Assembly: GCA_907163375.1 (NCBI GenBank)
Contig: CAJQUW010003166.1
Location: 154,648 to 218,647, forward strand
Direction: 5' to 3'
Source of the DNA: Prostheceraeus crozeri
Lineage: Eukaryota; Platyhelminthes; Polycladida; Euryleptidae
Length of the DNA: 64,000 nucleotides
This document shows, in pieces, positions 23,893-36,600 of the stretch. Numbering within the stretch: the stretch's first letter is position 1; each line of letters opens with the position of its first letter. The position numbers were made by a program, and so were the translations under genes. A model generated the notes under the pieces. It made no database searches and was not told where the DNA came from. It saw nothing but the letters and a program-made list of their open reading frames with translations.

Positions 23893-26800
23893 CTGAAATG
23901 GAATGAGGCTAACTATGGTCATACACGTAGGGCTACATACTTAACATTAAATTGATATTCAACAGAATGCGACATAATAAAAATTAATCGATATACACGT
24001 ATATTACACTTATTTTTCCTATTTATTCCTGGATCCCTCCTTATTTCGGCCTTTGAAAATTCGAAGATCAAAATTTCAAACAATGGTGCTACAGGTTTCT
24101 CATGCATTACACAGAACATAGAAAACACAGAAATATGAATAATCAGTACACATAATGATTAATACAGTATATGAATAATCAATACATCAGGACCTTCAAT
24201 ATTTCAGTTTGTGAATATTCAATCAGTAGATACAATTTTTAAAAAATCTGCTTCGATTTACAAAGTCTGAAACAATAATAATAGTCGCGCAGTTCTCAGA
24301 GTGAAAATTGTTCTTTATTGGTTTATAAAATTAATCATGTGAAATGGCGATAAACAATGTTTTGCGATAATCTACTAGCTGAAGGGGATATGAAGTCAAA
24401 AACTGATGATCACATGTCTGTAGTAATGAACACTGTAACAGCGATGGCTGTACAAATCATCGGCTTTCAAGGCACGACAAGATCATGCTAACACAGATTC
24501 TCCCGCATAGGGGTTTATGAAACTTTTTAGTAGACAATCCAGTTCGTTCGTCCGAAACAGATGAACCAAATAGCAGGAGATTAACATGCATCTATAGACT
24601 ACGTGCCTCAACGATCAAAATGTACACCAAGAACATAGATTGAACTCACGGGATCCGGGTTGGATTGGCACATTATTTCTTCTATACCTAGCATACAGTC
24701 AGACTAAAACATCAGTTGTTGCTGATGACCATTCTAAAATCTGTTCACGAACACATAGGGTGTGATTTATGTGTGGCAGACTTGAAAAGGTAGTGGTATC
24801 ACATGCGTATTTCATAATTAATCAACAATCCGAAGAACTACAACAGAATGTTGTAGAGCAAGGTCTCTAAAAAGGAAACCTGTGGGTTGTGGACGCTAAA
24901 AGTTTCACCGATGCAGACGAACAACATTTTTCCACGGAAATGGTCCATAATTCAGAGAATAAGGCTTGGATGAACAATGAAATTCAACTTTTGCCATAAC
25001 AATTACTGAAGTCTAGTGTCATAGACATAGGAAAAATTGCAGACAAATCAGCTTGAGGTAATTGAAACAAAATCATGAAATTAAGAGATATCAAAGTGAA
25101 GCATGTGTGGAACTGTGTCTGAAGCATGCTTCTTTTCAATGATTGAACAAATCAGAGAACTGTAGCTGATGTCATCCTCCATTATCCACACTATTATGTC
25201 TATGTACAATATATATACATGCATAGGAATAATTATAGACAACATTCATTTTTAGCCTGGAGGATTCCAATTTAGACAATATGCAGCAGCCTAATCAACA
25301 CGCTCGCTTTCTATTAGCCTTTCATTTCACTTTCTTGAAGTCAATTTTGTTTTATATTTAAGATATATATTTTTCAAGGAACAGTGTGAGAAGGAATCGT
25401 GCATTGGAACAATGTTGATTGAAAAATATTGCTGTGGTGTTCGATCAAATGCGAAATGAAACATGGACGTGATAAAATCATGATAACTGCAGCTCATATT
25501 CACTTTCTCCAAAATTATAAGAACTTATACAAGAAATTTCCCAACATTTTGCCCTTCCTTGTCCATGCGAAATGACCATTAAAAAAACTGTAACACTCGC
25601 TTGCGTGTGAAAAATGGGTCATGACAGTCGCATAAATATTCAAACATTTCATTTTTAAAAAAATTCTGTATGTTAATGCCAAATCATTAGTTTGCTGCCT
25701 ATCGAAATTTTACGCATACGTGAATGAAAAATAAAATTTGAGGATGACTAATCTCGTGAGGAAAGTTGGTTCACTTCCTCACCCTATTTAAAAATATACA
25801 ATTAGCATTTTCTTAATTGCCATGAACCAAATGATAAATCAAAATGGACAACACAATTAAATCTTTTATGATTATCGGCAGATTTATAACTCCTGTGAGC
25901 ACTATCTCTCTATTAAAAATATGATATGCATACTGTATACATACACAACTGAAATAGAACTTATTCACATATGGACAGTCGATGTTTCAAAATTCTCCTA
26001 ATGCGTGGTTAGGTTTTTATCAAACATGGAAATGCATGGATGAAATTTCACTTACAATTTCGGTACATTATTTGAGATTAAATTCAAAAGCTAACATGAT
26101 TAATCACAAGACTAAACATGAAGACAAAATAGCAACTAAATAAAAGTGCATTTAGAGCAGACATAACAGGATTTACTCCTTGGAACATAAACTTATGCAC
26201 AAAATTCATCTCAAATGCACAAAATCTGGTGTAGTAGTTGCGAGACCAAAATTGCACTGTGTTAACCGGTGTATTATACAATGCCAATCACAACCGGAAT
26301 TTTATGTAGTCAGCGCCAGAGTGCGACACCTGATTGCCTTGGCACGGTCTTCTATTTTTAGATTCCTTCGAATCCGAGCGCGGTAGACGCATCATCCATT
26401 TAAAGAATTCCTGAAGAAACCGTGCCAGTGCGCCGAAACGGGCAATCTGGCGCACGCTGGTTCTTCAAAAGTTCGGCTCGGGTGCCAATCAAGGACCATC
26501 ATATTTTTTTTCATGGGAGTGACATGAAATACGTTGATTGGGGAATACTATTCACCACGCATGCACTTATCTGCGATCAGTCAAGAAAAGCCTGCATCTA
26601 GCCTTTAATAATAACAATTGTAATAGGCTGTATGACTTAAGTTGTTAAATACAACTCATTTCGCTTTCGCTAAAATGTGGCTGAAAGATCATTGACCTTA
26701 ATTGTCTGTTTATGAGTGCTGATACAAATTATGTGAACTCAACCGTCGAAAACGAGATCGTCAATCACAAAAAAAATTATGCTGAGAAATCAATTTTGAT

Positions 26801-27602
26801 GCGAAATAGTTATAACCACGATTTTACAAACGCAATACATAATGCATCACCATAACAGTAAGCATTTAAACAACTTATTACTAATTCAAAAAGATCACTT
26901 TTATTTCAACAATTGCAATTGACTTAAAATTTACTAGAAGCTACAGTATTTTTTATTAAATTGCTTAATTGAATAAACCGCCTCAATTTGAAAAATATCA
27001 TATGTAAATGTTCCAAATGTACAATTTCATTTTCTTTATCTTATGAATCCCTCACAAAAATCATCAAAATAATTGACTCAAAATATAGGTTGTGACACTA
27101 CGATGGTGAGGAAGGTTGAAATCCGTGAGGATGCGGAATTGTGAAGGTCTGATGGACTAAATGCAAGATGATGAGCGCTTTGCGAACAATGCTATCCATC
27201 GAATTCACTGAGACAGAAATTACGGGAGACAGAGGGAAATATTCTACAAAATGAAGATGGAAAGATAAGCATTTTTTCAACTTAAGTTACTGCATCTAGA
27301 TAAAATTGTAAGCTTAAGTTAGACAAGAAGATATGAATAACGTCAAAAGCAAGACACAATGCTAGTGTCCGAGTGGAATCATCAGGGCATCATGGTTATT
27401 AGGTTAGAGTGCATCCAAGACAGGCAGGCAAAGTCCTGCGTGTGGACGGCAAGGTTTGCAATTGGTGTGATGATGTTAGTCAATGATGTCAGTCTAAATG
27501 TCTAAAATAAGGTCATTTTCCAGATTATAATTTTCAGTATATTCATACTACTTTAATTCCTTGCTTATTATTGACTTTTTGTTTGTAGTCACTGGGAAAA
27601 TC
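23893..27602. other. Divergent intergenic region between DNAH6 and NAPG
   Basis: 3.7 kb between the two start codons. It must hold the untranslated first exons and promoters of one or both genes, but I cannot place them. AT-rich; no CpG-rich stretch stands out except the structured element at 26311-26460. Confidence 0.6.
26311..26460. repeat. GC-rich structured inverted repeat
   Basis: The left arm (GTGCGACACCTGATTGCC, then GGCACGGTCTTC) and the right arm (GAAGAAACCGTGCC, then GGGCAATCTGGCGCAC) are reverse complements apart from a small insert in the right arm. The right arm also reads CTGAAGA..GAAAC (26411-26439), like the boxes of a hammerhead ribozyme, but the stem between them pairs poorly. 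Confidence 0.5.
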
Positions 27603-30600
27603 ATGTCCTCCAAAGTCGCTGAAGCAGAAAATCACATTAGTGCCGCCCAAAAATGGTACAGGACGCATTTTACATGAGGTGTATCGTTAATAAAATGACT
27701 GCATGAAAATTCAGAGGCGCAATCTTTGCGACCTGTATGAATGTGAAGCCAATTTTGAAGTGTTTTGTCAGTGTCAAACCTAGGTCGACATAATAAGCTC
27801 ATACACTGATAATGACAAAAAGTCATTCAAGGAAAACAAAAACAATTATTCGAATACTTTTAAGAAAAGAGACTTGCTATTAAGACCTGGGGTTTGATTT
27901 AATCTAGGAGTTTTATTATTTATTAACAACTATTCTACGCGAGTTTCAAATTCACCACGTCCTGTGCATTTGACAGAAAAACAGTTATTATTGTCATCAT
28001 TGCAGTTTGGACATTTGTTCTGAAGGCCACTTACGGCTGAGTTACCTCTCATATGTTCTTTTATTCATGTATGTAATCCCCCTTTCGTTTCTCCCAAGTA
28101 TTGGACATCATGATCATCCCGACATTCAAAATTATACACAACGCATAATCGCATCAGCTTATTTGTTTTATCCTTCAGACTAAAGTGCTGTCCAGTTTTA
28201 CACGCGTTGAAAATTATTTTTACATCATGATCCAATTTCCTAAATACTTCAACAAATTTGCGTCGGAATTTCATGGAAGTGTGGGTCGAGTCTCCCTAAC
28301 TCTGCTTTTCTGTACCTGACATTTTTAGCGCTTTTTACAATACCACCTGGTTTGATGTCGCCCCAGTAACTGTTTAACTGTATGTCCGAAACGTGTTGAT
28401 CATGAATCATTTATGAGCGGTAGTTGGATGTACATTCTTGACTTCTGATTATTTAAATCATTAGCCGATTTACGATGTGGAGGTGAAAATGAGATAGAAT
28501 GAGCAAGTCTTCGGATGCCCATTCGCAAGGAATCTATATGCAATGAATTGTAGCGATAGTCTTTTGTCTTCATCTGATGTTGAATATCTTCAAGCTCTGA
28601 ATTTTCCGTTTTTATAACTGAGTTTTTTCGGCCATGAAGCAGGTGGCTTCTCCACGGCATAATATGATTCATATCTTTTTATGTGAAGCTTTATGGAAAA
28701 AGTCTGATAGTCTTGACGACTTACAGTAGTGTCTAAAAATGACATTCAGCCATTTTGTGGTTTTTCAAGAGTAAATTGAATATGATTGTTAATATCATCT
28801 ACAATTTATAATAATCTATCGGAAGTAAAGCCAGAAGAGGCATCAATAATGAAGATGTCATCGATGTACCTTTTCCAAAATAAGAGATTATTATTAACAA
28901 CCTAAAATTTTAGATTCCAGAGTATTCATGTAAGTAATGGCCACAAACGGCAATTCATAATTTCCCACACTTAGACCTGAGCCTTTCTGCCTGGTTACAA
29001 ACAACAAGCAAAGTCAGAATGAAAAATTGATAAAGTACAAGCATAACCATGACTTCGGAAATACGCAAGGTTATTAAACCAAACTTCACACACGACATAA
29101 CCACAACTCAGGCAATAGCGCAATACCACCTATAGACCAGCACTGCACCAAACACGTGCTCAGCAGAGCAAAACATTATAGCTCATCATTAAAACTATTT
29201 CACACAATCGCCACCAGCCAATCAATTTCAAGCATAGCCATAGCGACCAAAATATTTTCTCAATTAACGCAAACAACACCACAAACTAATGTTTATGATC
29301 CCAAAGGATGCGCAATTCAGTCCCCATTCTCCTGCGTGCCCTGCAACGGACAGAGCAGGCTCTCAAAGTTGACCTAATTTCACGGATTTCACGAAATCTC
29401 ACCATCTCCTCCTCTACTAATTTCAAGCATAGCCATATCAACCAAGATATTCTCTCATTTAACGCAAACAACACCACAAACTAATGTTTATGATCCCAAA
29501 GGATGCGCAATTCAGTCCCCATTCTCCTGCGTGACCTTGCAACGGACACAGCAGGCTCTCAAAGTTTACCTAATTTCACGGATTTTACGAAATTTCACCA
29601 TCTCCTCTACTAATTTCAAGCATAGCCATAGCGATTAGTTTGTGGTGTTGTTTGCGTTAATTGAGTGAATATCTTGGTCGCTATGGCTATGCTTAAAATT
29701 AGTAGAGGAGATGGTGAGATTTCGTGAAATCCGTGAAATTAGTTCAACTTTGAGAGCCTGCTCTGTCCGTTGCAGGGCACGCAGGAGAATGGGGACTGAA
29801 TTGCGCATCCTTTGGGATCATAAACATTAGTTTGTGGTGTTGTTTGCGTTAATTGAGAAAATATCTTGGTCGCTATGGCTATGCTTGAAATTGATTGGCT
29901 GGTGGCGATTGTGTGAAATAGTTTTAATGATGAGCTATAATGTTTTGCTCTGCTGAGCACGTGTTTGGTGCAGTGCTGGTCTATAGGTGGTATTGCGCTA
30001 TTGCCTGAGTTGTGGTTATGTCGTGTGTGAAGTTTGGTTTAATAACCTTGCGTATTTCCGAAGTCATGGTTATGCTTGTACTTTATCAATTTTTCATTCT
30101 GACTTTGCTTGTTGTTTGTAACCAGCCCCATTTCTTTGATTTTCACAAAGGGACTACATTTTTGCTGATAAGGAAATGTATTAATTTGTTGAGAATTGCC
30201 CTTGGTACTTGGTAGTAACCCTTCATAATGTCACTTCCTATCTAAAACCTACAATTTTTGTTGTATTTTTCACAGACCTTATGGTTCCACAACACTTTGG
30301 CCTATCTGCTTCACTTAACTAAATCGGCCAAACTGGAATCTTTACATGGTAAGCGCAATTTTTTCTTGCACCTCTGTGAAGGTGGTCAGCGCGCTCCCCA
30401 GCTTATTTAATCGTTCGAAAGTTTCTTTCCATCAAGTCACCGTGCTTTTCCTCCGACACACTACCTGCAAATTGAACGCGAGAATGTGACAAATTCAGCG
30501 CTCTGGCGCGCTTGAATGATGTCGCACAGGTTACAGGACTACACCAGGCTACACGCTTCAACTTCAATGGCTTGCCATGTATGTATCAGGTCCAAATGAC

Positions 30601-33600
30601 CATAATGTAAACTTGCCATGTAAACTTCATAGCTATTGATGCTGCTTATACGTATAATCAATGGCCATAAGTTGATATAATGAGTCATGTGCACTAATTT
30701 CGTACTCTGACATATCTATTCGGACCCTCGAAGCACTTTAGCATAGTTCACAGCTCGCTTGGTGTTGTCTGCGAATCCAATAGCGTTGAATGGTGTGCTC
30801 AGTGTTGATGCGAGCGTATCTCACTCTATTTCTAATAAAAGCACATTTAACTTGGCAAATAAAGTAGTATCTGGGGGTGGCACCTTCCCAAAATGCAGGA
30901 ACTAGCGTGCCTTATTGACATCCAATTAAGTAAGATACAACCTACTTTTCCCTTCCAAATACATCTGTAAATCAGTTACCAGTGCCGATGGCCCGTTCTG
31001 ATGCATAGCATCACACGAATTGGCCATGTGACTCACTAAGTCCACCATTGAAATAATGCCTCAGGTTTTCCTTTATCATTTCCACCCTAACGTCATTTTC
31101 ACTATAAGTTATTCTATTTCAAAGACCATCGATCTTTTTTCCACCTTATTTATCTCACTCTGATTCTCTTGTGCTGCGTGCTTAGCTGGAATGCAGGTGT
31201 GCCTAATTTGAATGTCATAGTTTTGACGAGAACTAGTTTGAACCCGTGTCTCCACGTGGCAGAGTGAACACTACCACACGGTCTCGGTGAATCTCATATT
31301 ACATGTCAGCAATTAATTAAGAATTACCTAATCTAGAGACTACGTGATAATGGCTGACGACTGATCATTCTTAAGAAAGATCATTTCAAATGTTTCAAGT
31401 TTCACCATTTGGAAATGAAAATATGAATGTGATCCTGATTGAGTATAATTCGTTTATGGAACAGTAATGAAATAAGTGTAAAAGGATGCTTCAATGACAA
31501 TTTTCAAATAATCATTCAATTTTTCTCAGACAGTTTGTTTGGTATGGTTCTAAGTTGTATATGCATGAAAGCAACTGTGCTATGTTCATTTTGTCTCATG
31601 GAAAATCATGTTCAAAGCAGTGCATTCTAATAAATTTAAATAGAATTTATATTGAAGTGCTATTGATCTTACTTTTTTTCATTTTAGTCTGAAAACGTCG
31701 TTTCTGAAATGGAAGCCAGACATTGATAGCGCCATCGACGAATATCAGAAAGCTGGTAAGGAAAAATCACTTCCAAGTTTTTACATATTAAGCCATTCGT
31801 CTAGATGTTTGAAAACCACAATTTGGACCACCAAATTTGAAAATTCCGGAATTTATTCAGAAATCTTTATTGCAATTAAGCCGCGATTACTTAGTAAAAT
31901 ATTCCCCATTTTGCACTACCTATTTGCTGTAACTTACCAAATGTTGGGCATCGTAAAAAATCAAAATTAGTCCCACTAGTCGTTGCTCCGTTTCTTTAGA
32001 TAATCCATCAATTCGCTCTGAGGATACGTGAATCGTATCTTGAGGAGCAAACATCATGCCGAAACTGGATTTTACAAGTGAACATGGATACTTAGTCAAT
32101 TATCCGGTATATTCAAAAAAGCACTTTAGGATTTTTAGCAATATGGAATTCAGAAAACTGGATATGTGGAACAAGAGAGATGAAAAAAAATGACAAGACA
32201 TAAGAAACGTGATTGTGTTCTTGACAGACAAGGTGAGATGAGATCAGTTGACCTGCATGTTTCTAAGGCATTCGACAAAGTCTGGCATCAGGAACTTCTT
32301 AGGAAGCTTCAATGATATGGAGTTGCTGATCAACTCTACTAACTTATTGCTTCTTTCCGTAGTGACCGTCAGATATCTGACGTTTTGGATGGCCAAAAGT
32401 CTTCCACCAAAGTTGTGAATGCAGGAGTTCTTCAATTGTCAATTTTGGGACCAACTCTTTTTCTCCTGCGCATCAACGACTTCCCAGACTGCCTAGTGAG
32501 TAAATTGGTGATGTATGCAGATGCCACGACACTCTTCAATTCCAATGAGCGACTAGATAAGAACACTCATCAACGTCAGCGGTTATGCGACGTTCTTAAT
32601 GAAGACTTACGCAGGGTCTCAGAATGGGGCACCAAATGGCTTGTTTCTTTCAATCCTTCAAAAACTCAGATTATTCTGCACCTACGACTTAAAGGTGATG
32701 ATGTTCATTATAGCATTAAGATGTCAGATAGTAGGATCAGAGAACAAGATTCCATCTCCTTCCCTGGATTGTAGGTTACGAAAGACTTGTCATGGAAACC
32801 GTACCTGCAACTGTATCGTGCCTGCAACTATCTTCCCCCACAGACTGTCTGCTATCTTTACAATTCCCCTGTTCGTCCTCTGATGGAGTATTGTTGTCTT
32901 ATGTGGGCCGGCGCCCAAACAAACACATCTTAACCTCCTGGAACGGGTAGATAAACGTTTCAAAAATCTTCTGGGTGAAAAACTTTCTAACAAGTTGCAG
33001 CCGCGCTCCGTCAGACGGGATGTTGCCTCACTCAGTCTCTTCTAGATACTATTTCGGTAGAAGCAGCTCTGCAGTAATTGAGTGCGTACCCAAACCTAAA
33101 ATCTTCTACAGTAGCACACGCAGAGCTAATGCAGTCCCATGCTATCATGTGAGGTTAGAACGCGCGCGAACTGAGAGTTGTTCGAAAACTTTTTTGTTCG
33201 CATGGCACAGATTTGAAATCAGCTTCCCCAGACCACTCCCCCTGACCAATACAATCTTGACACTTTCACGAGGCGTACGAACAGGCTTCTGATGGGGACA
33301 GCCTAATCAGATTAGAAGATCTGTTTTTCCCCTATTTTTTATCTAAAATAGCACAATTTATTACTTTTTCATTGAGTAACCCCTAGCTTCGTTCATGGTT
33401 CATAGCTGTGCTAGGAGTTACAATTGGCAATAGTCCTTGACTATTCATTTTAATTTCATAGATTGGAAAGAGCCAAGTAAATTGTTAGAATTTATCAATT
33501 GCTGCAATATATTTCTCCTACTATCCGCACGTATCATCAGGTAGTGAGTGAATGATTTACAGAATAAAATATGAAATTCACATCAAGAGATATATAAAAA

Positions 33601-36600
33601 AGATATACAAAATATACAAACTATGGTAAGATAAGAGAAGGAGCTATGCGGCAGGTAGTTAAGGGTTATATAGTACCAATAGCATTTATAGTAAATGACC
33701 TGACATGAAGAAAAAAGAGAAGAAACAGGATGTGAATTAAAAATCTGATTACTGTGGAATAACAAAGTCAATGAAAGAGGAAATCTCTATACCAGTAACT
33801 GTCAAATTCGTGCCTTGAGTTGATGTTTGGTTTTAACTTGTTGATGTAATAGGCTTCTCTCAAATGAAGGTTGGTTGAATCATTATCAAATGACAAAATT
33901 GTTGTTGTTATTTTTGTCCTACAGATGTTACACGTTTGCAGGTGTTTGAATACGGATGAGTTGATGTTGGTGGTGTGTTCACGACAGCGGATGTGTAAAT
34001 GTTTAATGGTGCTGCCAATATAAAATTGTTTGCACTTGTCACATGTAACTTGATATACTTCACACCTTTGGTAACACATTTTATTGTTTCTGATGGGACA
34101 ATTTTGGAGTGTGCACTCTTGATTGGGTGTTTTTGTTTCAAAGCACTTCGTAAGGTTTTGTTCTTCCTTGTTATTCTAGCATCTGTGTTTTCTCGGCGAA
34201 ACACGTTCTTGATTTGTTTGTCTACTTTTTCAGTGACAAATGGAAATGGGAAATACATGTATTCAACATTTTGTTCATTTCGATTTCTTTTTCTTTTTTA
34301 TGATAAAAATAAAATAAATGTTTAGATGTTAAAATAACAAGGAAGAACAAAACCTTGCGAAGTGCTTTGAAACAAAAACGACCCAATCAAGAGTGCACAC
34401 TCCAAAATTGTCCCATCAGAAACAATAAAATGTGTTACCAAAGGTGTGTAGTATATCAAGTTACATGTGACAAGTGCAAACAATTTTATATTGGCAGCAC
34501 CATTAAACATTTACACATCCGCTGTCGTGAACACACCACCAACATCAACTCATCCGTATTCAAACACCTGCAAACGTGTAACATCTGTAGGACAAAAATA
34601 ACAACAACAATTTTGTCATTTGATAATGATTCAACCAACCTTCATTTGAGAGAAGCCTATTACATCAACAAGTTAAAACCAAACATCAACTCAAGGCACG
34701 AATTTGACAGTTACTGGTATAGAGATTTCCTCTTTCATTGACTTTGTTATTCCACAGTAATCAGATTTTTAATTCACATCCTGTTTCTTCTCTTTTTTCT
34801 TCATGTCAGGTCATTTACTATAAATGCTATTTGTACTATGTAACCCTTAACTACCTGCCGCATAGCTCCTTCTCTTATCTTACCATAGTTTGTATATTTT
34901 GTATATCTTTTTTATATATCTCTTGATGTGAATTTCATATTTTATTCTGTAAATCATTCACTCACTACCTGATGATACGTGCGGATAGTAGGAGAAATAT
35001 ATTACAGCAATTGATAAATTCTAACAATTTACTTGTCTCTTTTCAATCTATATAATGTGCTAGGGGAGAAGATGCTGTAAAAAACTAAGCTTGACACCTA
35101 GCACTACACCTTCAACCTAACACCTAGACACAAAGGTTAAGGTATTCAATGTTCAGTAAAAACGTGAAAATGTTATTTATCTCATGGCAACTAAGCTTCA
35201 CACTGAAAGAATACAAAGGAGATATCATTAGAATAACAATTTTATAGAACAATAACTTAGAATACAAATTTACAAAGGAGACAACTCAAAGAGAAAAATG
35301 CAATCAAGGGTCTAGTGCAGGACTCGAATTTTTCGGGGAATTTTTAAACAATGACACATGTATGTCTCGTTATGAGAACGTGCCGATACTTTGCTACCTC
35401 TTACAGAAAAATTTCATGTGATTAAATGAGCATTTGCTCATGTAAATTATTTGAGAATTTGTAGCGTTTTCGCTGATATTGCAGGAGCATTTGCTGCTCC
35501 ATTATTGTTGGGAATCGTAGAACATTGATGTTTGATTAAAGATAAGGGTCATATCAAATTGCAAATTTTGTCGGAGCATTCATTGCCTTATACAATATTT
35601 TTGTATAAATTAGAGCTGTCCATTGCAAAGTTGCGACGTTCCGTATGATAAGGTGACGTAATGTCTTATCTAAAAGTTATCATGTGATATTTTTATCATA
35701 AGGAGTTAGACATATCACAAATAAATTTAATATCGCAAAAATGAATTCAGCGATCGCTTTTTACAGGTATTTACATGTCTACTGACTGTCATTCGATGGA
35801 CAAGGTGAATTAATTGTCAATTAACAAGCGAAATTCCATCGTAACAATTTTAATTTCAGATGATGGACTTAACTAAGTCAGCTAAGAGACCGCCTAGACT
35901 TCAGTATGTTTATATTTAAACGATGTTTCATTGAAAAAGTACAAAGTTATTGGTCGCACCTTGATCTTCCCAAACCATCAGTGGTACATCCATTATTCAC
36001 GTGCGCGTCCATGATCAATAATTTGATCAATAATTCATGTGAAATATACTTGTACAAATCGAGTGCCATGCTCTTTTACATTAAAAAAAATATTTTTGGG
36101 TAGGTGTCATAAATACATAGAATCATGCGCGCATTAATGCATTGTCCAATGGACAAGAGCATATTTAATTAAACAAAGAAGATGCATGTGTGCTTTCGAT
36201 GACTCATGCACATGTACGAGTGCTTGCCTTCACAGTTAAGTGTGTAAAACAGTCGGTTGTAACGAGAAAATTTCATCAGTAAATTATGTGCGTTCTTAGT
36301 ATTGTTCCGAACGTGGCTCACAGTAGGCTAGCAACTGACTGGGAAGAGTTGACTGATTTTCACTCTATTGAGGGTCACACTTCTGTTCTGCCTCTCTATT
36401 CCACCCCTTGTCTATGTGCCTTCAAAACGCTTTTTATGCAAACCGTGTAGGGATACGTGCGTCTTCCGTTTAGGAGAGCGTCTATGAATTTGTTGAATGA
36501 TCTACAATTTCAAAGCTTGATATTTTTTCTAATGGAGTTATTTTTTGCCAGTGTCCTGCAAGTATTACTGTTTGTTATAACCAGCTGCATAATATTAAAG

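Noticed and set aside
30276-30348. A segment with acceptor CACAG and donor GTAAGC that looked like NAPG exon 1 (HLTKSAKLESLH)
   Set aside because: Its frame cannot join exon 2 in phase, and the real first exon at 27603-27655 fits both phase and homology.
33583-34926. A host gene for a GIY-YIG nuclease such as SLX1
   Set aside because: The domain comes as two mirrored copies with a basic linker and repeat-like ends and no neighbouring exons; the sequence fits Penelope-like elements better.
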